Assembly (NCBI GenBank): GCA_008729055.1
Contig: SDUX01000007.1
Span: 2,590,064-2,654,063, forward strand
Direction of reading: 5' to 3'
DNA from: Pyropia haitanensis
Lineage: Eukaryota; Rhodophyta; Bangiophyceae; Bangiales; Bangiaceae
DNA length: 64,000 bases
The position numbers and the translations under genes are program-made. Shown here in pieces: positions 40,057-51,271 of this stretch (positions are counted from its first letter, which is position 1; the number at the start of each line of letters is the position of its first letter). The notes beneath the pieces are model-generated. The model ran no database searches, had not been told where the DNA came from, and saw only the letters and a list, made by a program, of their open reading frames with translations.

Positions 40057-43000
40057 ATGGAAACCCTGAAGGAACCCACGACGACGCACGACGGCGGGGG
40101 AGGGAGTCCCCTCCTCGCAGCCGCCACATCCCCCCCCCCCCGCCGTTCTCCCCTTGCTCCGACGAGCTCGACGGTGGCAGCGGCAGTGGCGGCAGCAGCG
40201 GTAGCAGCGGCGGTGCGGTCACCACATCTGAGCAAGCCCATCCCCGCCTTACCGCCCTGTCGCTCACGTCGGCGTGCAGCGATGTGACCGACGGCGGCTC
40301 CCTGTCGTCGACCGCGTCGGTGTGCCCCCCGGCGGGAGGGGGCGCGCGCTCACCGCCGCCGCCACCGCCGCGGTCCTCGCCGTGGATGGCGGAGCGGCGG
40401 GGGAGGTGGCCGCAGTCGGGCACCCCGACCGCGACGGCGGTCGCGGCAGACGGCGGCCGAGGCGGCAGTGTTGGTGGCGGCGGTGGTGGCGGCGGCGGCG
40501 GTGGCGGCGGTGGTGGCGGCGGCGGCGGTGGACCGGGCACGTCTCCCCTGGACACGTGGTCGCCCGCGTCGGTGCGGTGGGCGTCCCGCCCGTCACCGGG
40601 CGGACGGCCCCGCGGCGGCGGGCGGGGAGGAGGCGCCCTGCGCGCGGCCGCTGCCGCCGCCGTCGCGTCCGCCTCGCCTTCCTCGCCCGCCTCGCCCGCC
40701 TCGTACGGCGGACGATCGACGGTGGGAGGCATCCGCGACGGTTCGTGGACGGGTGACCTTCCTTCGTTTTCCGTCTCGTACGCGTCGGTGGGGTGGGCGA
40801 ATGTACCCACAACCCCGCGGGCAAGCGCCTCTGCTGCTGTCGCCGCGGGCGGCGCCGCGGCCGCGGAGACCCCGTGGGGAGGGACGCTCCCCGTTGGCGG
40901 CAAAGGCGACGGCGACGGGAGTAGCGGCCGCGACGGCCGGCAAGGCGGCCAAGGCGCAGACAAGCTCGCCTCCACCGCCGCGTCCGCGGCAGCGGCAGCC
41001 GCGGCGCAGGACCAGGAACTGACCCGCCGCGCGCTGGCCACGTGGCGCAGCCGCCGCCAGCCCTTCATCACGGTGGCTGCTGTTGCCGGCGGGGGAGGCG
41101 GAGACGCCACCACCCCGAACCGCACCGGCCGTCAGTGGGCAGCAGGGGACGAGCCTGTATCGGCGGCGGCAGACGCGGCGGACGCGGCGGCTGAGGCGGC
41201 GACAGACGCGGCGGCCGAGGCGGCGGCCGAGGCGGCGGTGTCAACGCCCACCCGCAAGGTGCCCCGCGGGCGGGTGTTTGTCACGCGCAAGCGCGGATTG
41301 GAGGCGAGCCGGGGGGGGGGAGACGCGCCGCGCCGGCGCCCCGTGCCGGCGGGTGGCGGCAGTGGAGGCGGTGGCGGCCGTGACGGCGGGGAGGGCAGCT
41401 GCCGGGCGGTCGGGTTGGCCGCCGCTAACCGGCCCACACCCTCCGCAGGCTGCGCCTGCCGGCGGCCGTCGAGTGGCCACAAAAACGGGGAAACGCCGGT
41501 GGGGGATCCCCGCGGTCCCCTGCCCTCCGCCGTGGCGGCTACCGACGGGGCGGGTCCGCGGCTGGCAGCTGCCGCAGCAGGTGGCATCGGCGTTGCCACT
41601 GGGGATGCAGTCGCCCCGGGAGGGAACCCGCTGCGCGGCGCCCGCAGTCCCGCGCTGCCCCCCCCGCGCGCCCGCCGCACCCGCCCGAGCCGCCAGTTGG
41701 TGTGCACGTACGACGAGCTCATGACGGGCACCGTCGCGCAGCTGCCGTCACCGTCGACCAGGGCCGGCGGCCGGCCGTGGCCGCGGCGGCCGGCCGTCGC
41801 GGGCGACGACGACGGCACCGCACGGCGGGTGGTGTCGGATTGGCGCCCGCCCGTGCGCAGCGGTGGCGGCCAGGATGGCGGCGACGCGGACGCGGCGGCC
41901 ATGGCGGTGCGGGCCATGGCATCGGACTACCGGGCGGCGTCGTCGGCGCGCGGGTGGGGGGAAGACGCGCCCAAAACGTGGGGGGGGGGGCGCCGGCCTC
42001 TCACAGGGCCGCAGGGCACGGCATCGGCGGCACAAGCGGCGGGGTGGGGGCACAGCTTGGCCCGCACCACCGGCGCTCCTACCCGGCCGTCCGTGGCAGT
42101 AGCGGGCGCGACGGCGGCCGGCGGCACTGGCGCCGCAGGAAAACCGCCCCGCTCCCGCTGCTGCTGCCACTGTCACGACAGCGGCGGTGGTGGCGGTGGC
42201 GGCACTGTCGGTGGCAGTGGCGGTGGCGGCACTGTCGGTGGCAGTGGCGGTGGCGGCACTGTCGGTGGCAGTGGCGGTGGCGGTGGTGGGAATCCCTTCG
42301 ATGGCCTTCTCGATGGGCGCCGCGCCGCTACCGTCGCCGCCGAATCTACCGCCGCCACCGCCGCCGCCGTCGACGGCGGCGGCAGTGGCCGTGGCGGCGT
42401 ATCGACCAGCACCCTCACCGCGTCCATCGGGTCGGACGTGGCGGGTGGTGACAGAGACCCGGTGGCCGCGGCGGCCAGCGCCGCCGCAGCCGCCGCCGCA
42501 GACGGCTCCACGTCTGCGTTGCGGCCGACGCCGTCGCGGCTGCTCGGGCGGCTCAGCGGGCGGCTGCCACCGCGTGGGCGGCACCGCCGCCTCGGCGACG
42601 CCGTCGAGCGATTGTTGTCGGCGCGTGCCGCTGCGCCACCGGCGCCACCGCCCGCCGCGGCACCGTCTCATAACGGTGAGTGGTCGCCGCTGCGGTCGTC
42701 GCCGCCGCCGCTGTCAGCACCCACCCTGCGCACGACCTTGGCGACGGCGGCCGCCCGCGGGCGGCGGCGGTGGCGGAACCGCAGCGGCGACGTGGCAGCG
42801 TCAGAAGCGACTGCGGCGGCGGCAGTGCCAGAGGCGAGGGCGACGGCCGCTGACGTGACCGACGGCGGCGCCCCCCCCCCGCGCACCCGCCGCCATCGCG
42901 AGGCGGTGCCGCCGCAGCGAGCTACACCCCCTGGGCCGCCCCCGCCGGCCGCAGCGGCCACACCGATCGGCCACCTGGGGTGGGCGCGCGGCCGGCGACG

Positions 43001-43181
43001 CGGGCGGGTCGGCCAACGACGGCGACAGCGGCGGCGGTGGGGGGTGCCCCCCCCGACGGCGGCGGGACGCCCCCGCTGCCGCCTGGCGCGACGCGTCGCG
43101 ATCGTCAGTCGCACTGCAGGCGCCGGCGCCGGCGCGGACTGCGGCGGCCGGCCGCGCCGTGTCGAGCGGCAGCGACAATGA
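40057..43181 (+). CDS. approximately 1,040-residue low-complexity protein, function unknown, frame broken in a C12 tract
   Basis: An ATG at 40057 (METLKEPTTTHDGGGGSPLL) opens a frame that passes a C12 run at 40130-40141. One extra C there joins it to the long frame (FSPCSDELDGGSGSGGSSGS...) that is open to 43179-43181. Visible features: Gly runs (about 40470-40535), Ala-rich helices, ordered-looking patches (TRRALATWRSRRQPFITVAA; TRKVPRGRVFVTRKRGLEAS; RQLVCTYDELMTGTVAQLPS), a Cys/His cluster CCCHCHD (about 42159) and a GTVGGSGGG nine-residue repeat. Near the end another frame (43159-43230) reads SSGSDNEGGADADDWHYFQH and may be the true C-terminus. No family was recognised. Confidence 0.5.
40130..40141. 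repeat. C12 homopolymer at a frame break
   Basis: A +1 change joins the ATG frame (40057) to the long downstream frame. Confidence 0.85.
42195..42290 (+). repeat. 27-bp minisatellite, 3.5 units
   Basis: Tandem GGCACTGTCGGTGGCAGTGG-type units, nearly identical, encoding GTVGGSGGG in frame. Confidence 0.9.
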
Positions 43182-43831
43182 GGGGGGTGCCGACGCGGAT
43201 GACTGGCACTACTTTCAGCACGGACCAGGTGCGAGGGGCAGGGGGGGGGGGGGGTCACATGTGCCGGGCGGGTGCTGCCCACCACAGAGGGGGAGATGGG
43301 AGGGGCGGCGGCGCGGCACGCCCGCGCCGCGGCCACCCCCGCCGACGGCGACGCGCGGGGGGCGGGCGGCCGCAGCCGCGGGCTCGGCCGCGGCGCCAAG
43401 GGCGTCGAGGGGGTGCCGGCGGGCGACCGGCCGCGCTGGCTCGACCGCCTCGCCGTGCGCGGCGGTCGCCCCGTGGCTTAGCTACAGCTGCGGGCGGGGC
43501 GGGTGCGTCACAGACGGGTAGGGAACCGGGGGAGGGGTGTGAGGGGGGGGTGGGGGGGGGGGGGGGGGAAAGGGAGAGCCTCATGAAAAGGACTGCCCCG
43601 CCGGCCGGGGCAAAGCAAAAGAAGAACAGTCGACGGCGCTGCGCGGCTCACGGCGCGGATGGAGCCGGTCGGTATCCGAGGATGGAAGGAAAAAGACCCC
43701 CCCCCCATCGGCAGGCATGCTGCCGAGCGCTCGGCGGTGCGCCGTCCAACCCCGCCAGGCGCAAGCACCTTGGCCCGGACGGCCGCATGACCAGTAGGTG
43801 ACCGTCGTACACGACGCGCACGGCGCGGCCG
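43182..43831. other. downstream of the low-complexity gene; coding-like patches
   Basis: Includes G runs at 43236-43252 and 43546-43568. A minus-strand frame at 43690-43830 reads GRAVRVVYDGHLLVMRPSGP and looks protein-like, probably belonging with the next entry, but I could not connect exons. Confidence 0.35.
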
Positions 43832-44002
43832 TCATGTTTCCTCAGCGGCGTGTTCGAGGAACAGGCCAGCCACCGCGGTGCGGCTGGCGTGGTACTCGCC
43901 GACGGGCAGGATGATGACCACCGCCCACGGCGGGTCCGCGTCGATGACCACGTCACAAGGGCGGAGGCTGGCGGCCTCCACGGTGGCCGCCGCCGTCAAC
44001 GG
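43832..44002 (-). CDS. coding-like fragment of an unidentified minus-strand gene
   Basis: A 56-codon open frame encodes a well-folded-looking segment (CDVVIDADPPWAVVIILPVG, then EYHASRTAVAGLFLEHAAEE) before a stop at 43832. Upstream minus-strand frames to about 44,860 also look coding in turn: NERLVCWSCRDGMGLGGLAD, MAQGLLVCASCRVVTC, ILVAEHVAVGLVNTPERGG, RLRVVLDARRRLVGDAVAVH. Each lies in a different frame, so introns or base-count errors separate them. Paired CxxC motifs hint at a zinc site. I do not recognise the family. Confidence 0.4.
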   Translation of the reverse strand, partial: PLTAAATVEAASLRPCDVVIDADPPWAVVIILPVGEYHASRTAVAGLFLEHAAEET

Positions 44003-45732
44003 TCACGCCCACAACAATCGCCAGGCACGGCCACCACCCGCAGCACGTACATGGCGACGGGAGCCGGTGGGTCACGCCCGCCGCGGTGGCCACCGCCGCC
44101 GCCGTCACCGCCGCCGCCGACACCACCGCCGCCGCCACCGCCGCTGCAGTCACTGCCGCCACCGTCACTGCCGTCGCCACCGTCCCCACAACAACGTGCG
44201 GCGACGGCCGCCGACGCCACCCCCCCGTGGCACGCCGCCGTGTGCGACGCGCGCCGCAGCGCCTTGTGGCGAGCCACCGAGCACGCGCGCGCCACGCCAA
44301 AGCCGCTGCAGCGCGGCAGGCCGGGGCGCGCGCCGCCGGTGCCGGCCTCGTGGCCCGCGCCGCCACAATGACCAGCAGCGGGTGGACGGCGACGGCGTCC
44401 CCCACCAGCCGGCGGCGGGCGTCCAGCACGACCCGCAACCGCGGCCATGGACAGAGTGTGGCAGCCCGACGCGGGGGAACGCCAATGGAGGCCGCCCCGC
44501 TCGGGGGTGTTGACAAGGCCGACCGCCACGTGCTCGGCGACAAGAATGGATGAGCAGCGGGTGCAGCAGGCGAGCCGCCAAGCCGCCGAGCGGGGTGCGC
44601 GTGCGCGGGGGTGTCGGCTCGCGGCCGGCCTGCGGCGGGACCCGGCAGGTGACAACGCGGCAGGAGGCGCAGACGAGCAGCCCCTGGGCCATGTCGGCCA
44701 CGACGACCGCGGCCATGGACGGGCCGGCGGCCCGACCGCCCATCACGCCCGGCGTGTAGACGAGCGGTCGGCGGTCCGCCAATCCCCCCAGGCCCATCCC
44801 ATCGCGGCAGCTCCAGCAGACGAGGCGCTCGTTGAAGAGCCCCGCCGCGCGGTCGAGCGCGCGCGGCGGAGCGGCAGCCGCCGCTCACGGGGCGGGCACG
44901 CGCGCGCAGCGGTGGTCAAGCGGCGGCGGGTGGCGACGACGGGGGGGGGAAGGGCACCGCCCGCCCGTCCCGGCGGCGTGCAGGTCCGCGGCGGCGGGTC
45001 CGCGTCAGGTGCCCCACGGCGGGGTCGTCCGCGTCCAGAGCGGCGCGGACGCGGGCGACCCGGGCCGCCCTCCGACGCAGCCGGCCGAGCAACACATCCA
45101 ACGAGGTCAACGGAGGGAGGGGAGGCGGCGAGGCAGAGCACGTGCACGCGAGTGCAAACCCGTAGCACCGCGCGCGAGACCGCTCCCTCTCCTGCACGTC
45201 TCCGGAGGATGTTGTGACCTGACACAGTGAATTGGAGTTGTGACGCACGCGAAGCGTGTTCCGAAGCTCAAGATTTTGTCGAATGCATTTGCACCGCCCT
45301 CGTTGTACATCGAGGCTGCCGCTCTCACCCAAGCCCCTGCCCTTCATAGCCGACTGCCGCCCGCAGCTGGCTCGCTGCCCAAGTCCTTCTCAGAGGCGAT
45401 GACCAACCGCTGCTCGGACCACCCCTGCTCCCCCCCACACCCCTCCTTTGTGGTCCTCCTCTCCTCCCCCCGCCTAGGGCGCCCCCGCCCCGGCAACGCC
45501 CGCGCTCGCGCCCTGCCAGAGGATTGTGGCGGTTTTCATGGCGGCGCCCACGCCAACGGCCGCCGCGTGCGCGGCGGCCGCTACCAGGCCCGCGGGCGAC
45601 GGCCGCGGTGCGCACAGGGACGCGTCGCGCGTGACAACCCCCGGCTGGACGCCCGTGTGCGCGGCGGCCGTGGCGGGTGACGGCGGCCGCCGCTGGCAGC
45701 AGCGGTGGCACCCGCAGTGGCGGTGACGGGCA

Positions 45733-45764
<32 letters not shown>

Positions 45765-48409
45765 GGCGGCGGTGAGGCGGGGGCGCCGGAAGGGGCGGCG
45801 CGGCGGGGGGGGTCCCGCCGTCCGTTGTCGCCGACGCCGTGGATGGCGGCGGCGGGGGTGGCAGCCCGCCGGCGGACGCGGACGCCGCCATGCCTCGACA
45901 CGCTGCGGCGGCAGTGCAGCGACAGCGGCCGCCACCGGCAGTGCCGCGTCGCGGGCGCCGCCGCCCACTGGTGGGCACTGTGGCGCCGCCGACGCTGGTC
46001 CCTGGCGGCGCGCCGCAGACGCGGCAACGCCGTCGGCCGCGTCGTTTTGCCGCCGCCCCGCCTCCCGCGGCGGCGTTGCTGTCGTCGCCTGCGTCGCGGC
46101 ACCAGGCGCCCGCCGTGGGCGACGCCGCCGGCACGGTCAAAGCGGGGCGCCGACGGCGCCGTCGGCGGCAGCGTCGGCGGCGACGCTGCCGTCGGCGGCC
46201 GCGTTGGCGACGCCGCCCACGCCCAGCGCTGGCGGGGTGGTGGTGCCTGCGTCGCCGTCGCGGCCACAGACGCCCGTGTCGACGGTCCGACGGTGTCGCC
46301 CGCGGCCGCGTTGCCGCCGCCCACACCTGTGACAGGGGGGGTGGCGACGCCGGCGGCGGCAGCAGCACTGCGGCAACAGGCACAGCCAACGGTAGCGGCG
46401 GAGGCGTCTGCGGCAGCTGGAGCGTCGCCGCAGCGCACGCCGCAGTCAGGGGTGGGTCGACTCACCGACAGAGGCGGCGGTGGCGGCGCCGCGGCGGCAG
46501 ACGCCCGCGCCGCCGACGGCCGCGGCGGCATTGGCGGCGGCGGCGGCGGCAGGCTTGCCACAGCGGCCGCCCGCAGCGGGTGGCGGTCGCCCGTGGCGGC
46601 GGCAGGGGCGACGCCGCCGGCGGCCGCGGCGCGGGCGCCCACGCCCGCGCTCGCCACTGCTGCGGCGGCGTCACCTCCCGTGCAGACGACGCGACGACAC
46701 CGTCGGCTGGTGGGCGAGCGGCGGGTCGGGACGCGGGCGTCGCCGCCCGCGTCGGCGTTGCGCGCCTCGCGTCGGCATCGGGGCCAGCATCGGCGTCGTC
46801 CCCGGCGGTTACGGTGCAGCGGCACACGCCCGTGGTGGGGTGGGCGCCGTCACTGGCAGCGGCGGTGGCGGCGGCAGCGGCGTTGACCTGGGGCGGCGCG
46901 CGCCACGCGGCGGGGAGGTGTCGATTTTTGGAGGCCCGAGCAAGCGCCGGTCGTGCGTCGCCGCCGCCGGGCAGGCGGGCGCCGACGCGTCGGCGGCGGC
47001 CGCCGCGGACGGCCATGCGCGGTCGAGGTAGTCGCGGTGGTCGACGTTGACGGGGACGTGGCGGCCGCCGCCGGCGCCACCGTCGGCGCGGCGTAACGCC
47101 GCAGCGGTCGTCGCGGCCTGGCCGGGGCTGCTGGCCGCGGGGAGGCGCATGGCGGCTTGACGGGGCGCCGACGCGGCGCGCGCGGTGGGTGCGCCGCCGG
47201 CGGGCGGCGTCTGCAGACGCGGTGGGCGTTTGCGAGCGGCGGCCGTTGATGTCGCGACCGCCACCACCCCAGCGACCGCGGACGAGGACGTTGGGCGTGG
47301 GGGGGGTGCCGGTGAGCGTGGGGATTGTGGGGGGGGGGGGGGGGGGGGGTGCCGCCACCCTCACCCGCCGCGGCGGCGGCCGAGGCGGGGGTGGCGGCGG
47401 GGGGGGGGGACGACGGTAGCGGCACGCGCCGAGCTGCCCCGCGTCTCCCGCGTGCCCGGTGGGAATGGACGGGGGGCGCTGGCGGGACAGGCAGGGGAAG
47501 GAGGGGAAAATAGGGGGGGGCGCGTCACGGGGAGGAGGTCAGCAGTTGCGTTTAAGAGAGGGGCAGGGACGGGGGTCGGACGGCGCTGCCGCCGCTGCCC
47601 TGTTTTTTCTTTTTTGTTCACTAGTGGCTGCCCGCCGACCTCGTCCCACCCGCGGTCCCGCTTGTAGTCCGCCCTGTTCTCCGTCGACGGAAGCGCCGTT
47701 GCAAAAGGGAAAGGGCGTGGCTGGCCGCCGCCGCACGCAACGGGCGGGCGGGGCGGCAGGGGTCGCCGCGCCGCCCCTGCACTCGCCGATCGACAGACGG
47801 GCGGCCGCCGCACACGAGGCGCGGCGGCGCGCGTGAAAAAAAAATGCGGTCGCCTGGCCGGGGCGGCCACCGAGCTCTGGCGCCGCGGCAGCCGCGGTGG
47901 CCACCGTCCCGGGTCCTTGGCATGGGCCCAGAGCGGTCTTGAGGCCATGACGTCCGCCGCGGCGGGTGCCGCCTCGCCCTGCCGCCGCGCCGCGCGCGAC
48001 GCTTCCTTGCGGCCGCGGCGCGCCGGTCCCCCCACCGGTGCGTGGCGGCCGAGGGTGCCACGCGTGCCGGCAGCCGAGGCCCCACGCGCGCCCGCTCGTT
48101 GGGTCCGCCCTTGCCAACGTCCGACCTGCCCCCCCCCCTCCCCCCCCGCCTCGCCCCGCTCCTCCCCCGCGCCATCCGCGGCCGGGGCCGTGCCGCCCTG
48201 CGCCGCGGGCGCCGCCCGCCTGGGCCGCCGTCGCTTCGTGTCCTGCCCCCCACCCCCCCCCCCACCCCCTCACCCACCCCCCCCCACCCCCCCCCATCCC
48301 CCCCCCACCCCCCACCCCACCCCCGCCCGCGCGCCTCTGCCCCCCCACAGCTCCACCTTTTCTCCTCACCCCACTCTCCCCTCCCCGTCCCGCGCCACCG
48401 CCCCCCACG
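44003..48409. other. very GC-rich region, strand of coding unclear
   Basis: Protein-like stretches occur on the minus strand near 47.0 kb (RHVPVNVDHRDYLDRAWPSA, then LLGPPKIDTSPPRG) and, less clearly, on the plus strand near 46.3-46.9 kb (Ala/Thr/Pro-rich). None has a recognisable domain, and both strands stay open for long distances. 48.1-48.4 kb is a C/CT-rich leader before the gene at 48410. Confidence 0.35.
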
Positions 48410-49354
48410 ATGGTCTTTGCGCTGAAGCGCGTGCGCGCGGCCGCGGCGGAGTTTGGGTGGGAGGAGGTGGCGTACACGCCCGCGTCGCGGGTGATTGGCT
48501 TTTGCCGCGACGGCGACCGGATCAACGTCTACTACACGACCGGCACGGTGGGGACGTGCGTGGACCACCCGACGCGCGGGCGGACGCAGCTCTTCCGGCG
48601 GGACCGGGACTGGGACGGCCTGCGGGCGCTGCTCGACAACCCGCGGGCGCACACGGGGGACGGGTACTACCGCAAGCACGGGGCGGTGCGGCCCGAGCCG
48701 TCGTGGTCCACCACCAGCGCCACCGGCCTGTGGGCACAGGTTGGCGACGCGACCGACGCGGTCGTGAACGGCGTGCGCCCCGCCGACACGGCGGTGCTGG
48801 CGCTGTCCGAGAGCGGCTACTTTGTGCTCGAACACGACGGGGAGGTGTGGTGGTCGGGCGTGCCGCACTACCTGCACAACAAGCTGTGGGGGCGCCAGGC
48901 GTCGCTCCCGTCGCCAGACTATGTGGCGCTCGATGGGGGGACCACGGACACCTACTACATCCAGTTTACCGACGGCAGGTCCCAGTGGGCGGGCGTGCCC
49001 ACCGAGCTGGAGCGCGTCCTCCTCGACCGGAACACGCCCGTGGAGCAGCTGGCGTTTGCCGCCGACGGCGGCTGGTACGTGCTGTTTGAGGACGGGTACT
49101 ATACCTGGGAGGACCTGCCGCTGGCGCTCTCCAACCTTCTCAACGGCCGCGCCGGCCAGTCGCTGGCGGGGGTGGAAACGATCGCGTGCGGGCCCGACGG
49201 CGAGTGGTTTGTGCGCTTCCTCGACGGTGCCTGGCGGTGCGGGGACATCCCGCACTGCGCCTCCCGCAAGCTGCACTCACTCAAGTCCCAGCGCAAGACC
49301 ATTGTGAGCATGTCGTTCGGCGGCTATGGGAACTGGGTCATCATGTATGCCTGA
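48410..49354 (+). CDS. Trp-rich tandem-repeat protein (beta-propeller-like), function unknown
   Basis: 314 residues, a single exon, starting at CCACGATGG after a 250-bp C/CT-rich leader. Four to five repeats of about 43-45 residues with the pattern G-x-W/Y-x-V/I-x-F-x-DG-x3-W-x-G/D-(V/L)P-x3-x-L: GYFVLEHDGEVWWSGVPHYL, TYYIQFTDGRSQWAGVPTEL, GWYVLFEDGYYTWEDLPLAL, GEWFVRFLDGAWRCGDIPHC, and a last half unit GGYGNWVIMYA that could close a ring with the N-terminal strands. Spacing and aromatic/DG signature suggest beta-blades. Similar repeats occur in algal and oomycete proteins, but I cannot name the family. No signal peptide or membrane segment is seen, so it is likely cytosolic or nuclear. Confidence 0.85.
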   Translation: MVFALKRVRAAAAEFGWEEVAYTPASRVIGFCRDGDRINVYYTTGTVGTCVDHPTRGRTQLFRRDRDWDGLRALLDNPRAHTGDGYYRKHGAVRPEPSWSTTSATGLWAQVGDATDAVVNGVRPADTAVLALSESGYFVLEHDGEVWWSGVPHYLHNKLWGRQASLPSPDYVALDGGTTDTYYIQFTDGRSQWAGVPTELERVLLDRNTPVEQLAFAADGGWYVLFEDGYYTWEDLPLALSNLLNGRAGQSLAGVETIACGPDGEWFVRFLDGAWRCGDIPHCASRKLHSLKSQRKTIVSMSFGGYGNWVIMYA

Positions 49355-50085
49355 GCCCGGGGGGTGGGGGGGGGGGCTGTTCCGTGCTTCCGTCGTTCCC
49401 CCCTCTCGCGGTTCTTTTGGTTGCCATGGGAGCACCCGCGGCGGTGTGCCGCTTGTACGGGGGGACCGCTGCACACGCGGCGGCGGGCCGTCGGTGTACA
49501 CGGACTGCGGCTGGCCGGCGCCGACCCCGCGCGAGTGGGAGCCGCGCCTGGGTGGAAGGGAGCGCTCCCCGCGCCCCTCCGGACGTGGGGGCGGACCGCT
49601 CCGGCGGTGGCTGCTCCGGACGCACCCCACGGCGCGCCGCGGCCGGCGGGCGTCATGGGCGGTCACGTCCGCTTCCGCCCTGGCGTCGTGGCTCCTGTAA
49701 AGTGCGCGGACGGGGAGACGGCCGCGTCCGCCCGCCTGCCCCGCACTTCCTCCCCCCTCCCCTCCGCCACCCTCCGCGCGCTCCAAGCATGCTGTCCATT
49801 TCGGTGTGGTGCTGACAAAGAAGACAAGCAAGACACCGATTCGCAATGGGGACAGGGAGGCACCTGCAGGTCCAGGGATGGCTGCGGGAGGGAGGGGCGG
49901 TGGTTGTAGGGGGGGGGGGTGGGCGTCTGTGCTAACCCAGGGATGGACGTGCGCCGAGATGAGTGACACATGCCGCTGCCGGGCGCCGTACAAAGAGCGG
50001 TGGGCTGCTGAGCGGGGTGTGCCTGTGGATACCTCCGCCGCCATCCTGCAGGTCGATGGTGTGCCAGAATGACGGCGCTGGCGGC
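49355..50085. other. intergenic, no supported gene
   Basis: GC-rich 3' flank with G runs at about 49361-49376 and 49910-49920. Nothing was recognised before the TIR element. Confidence 0.4.
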
Positions 50086-51271
50086 CTGCGCAGTGGGCTT
50101 TGTTGCGGGATCCTCTTCAAGCGCTTTTCAAAAGCAGAACCTTGCAGAAATCACGATCCAGGGCGATCATGAAGTGCCCTAGAGACCCCGTAAAGGCCGA
50201 TTTGTTGAAGAAAACGTGATCAACCTTGAAGTCATTATGAACACCTGCTCGGACATGGGGTTGCGATACACCACAAGGTGCGTCTCAGTGCGGGCTATAC
50301 AGTGATGTACTGAACGATGATGTCCACCCAGGTCATGACCAATTATTCAAGGTTTATCAAGCTTTCTTCAAGTGCTAATGCACACAGCTCTCGCGCCGTA
50401 TTAAGCGTGATCACGCTCTCCTAATAGAAGTACAGCATCGACAAGAGCTTGTAGCCCCCGTTTCACCCGAAAAGTCCCATGTTTCTGGGATTGTATCCCG
50501 GCATTTATGCAGCTCGCTGGAGTTGATCACGTGAGGCGCACGCCGTATCTCGGCGGCCTGCAGATCTTCCTGAGAGTTTTTTTTCAATTACGCGGTACAG
50601 TACGCTCCCAACCGTCGGCTTGCTTCTCTCCGACGACACTGACAGGCACCCGAAGCACTTGCGCCGAGACTCGCGGCAGTAATAGACAACAGGGGCCAAA
50701 ACCAGCCGCGGCCACGGCCGCCGCCGCGGCCGCCGTCGCGGCCCGATGCGGACTAGAGCCGGCGGGCGGCAGGGGGGACGGGAGGGCGGGAACGTGGACG
50801 TCGGCGGCAGTGGCAACTGGCGCCGCCAGCGCGGCGCCCCCCGCAACTGCAGCCGCTGCCGCTGCAGTCGCTGCCGCTGCCTCTGTGGTCACTAAAGCCT
50901 CATGCCCGCGATGCGGTGGTAGTACGCCAGTGTTACCGTGCATCTCTGTGGGGTCATCAGCCGGGCCATGGAGATGGATTGTCGGCCGCTCAGGGATGGC
51001 CGTCGTGGTCCCCGCGAGGACTGTGATGGAGAGTTACCGAAACTTGACAGCCAATTGGATGCTCCTTAGTAGGGAACCCATCACCTCCCTTCAATATACT
51101 TTACCGTATTTGTCAACCTTTTAAGTGTGAGGATCGGCCTCTAATCCACTCAGTTGGGGCGGCGGCCGCCGCGGCGCGTGCGACCACTTCAAGGAAAATC
51201 AAGGTTTGTTCAAGCCCTTCCGGCTTGAAGAGCCGACTGCATGGATCCCGGTTTAGAGCCCACTGCGCTGG
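50086..51271. mobile_element. non-autonomous TIR element, family A copy 2
   Basis: The left end TGCGCAGTGGGCTTTGTTGC mirrors the right end read inward (AGCGCAGTGGGCTCTAAACC). Both then carry a GGATCC motif and CTCTTCAA. Interior blocks (50095-50560, 51025-51260) match 2240-2760 and 3640-3890 at moderate identity, e.g. ACCACAAGGTGCG, GCTATACAG and TTCCGGCTTGAAGAG. The central about 450 bp (50590-51020) is unrelated to copy 1. No transposase and no clear target duplication were seen. Confidence 0.65.

Noticed and set aside
43690..43830. Staphylococcal-nuclease-like motif (VRVVYDGHLLV...LRLAGLDGA)
   Set aside because: The key acidic residues of the DGDT motif are missing and no second motif is seen. 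Resemblance too weak to annotate.
45240..47540. A definite gene on the + strand (long Ala/Arg/Gly frames)
   Set aside because: Minus-strand patches (e.g. RHVPVNVDHRDYLDRAWPSA) look at least as coding. The strand cannot be decided by eye.
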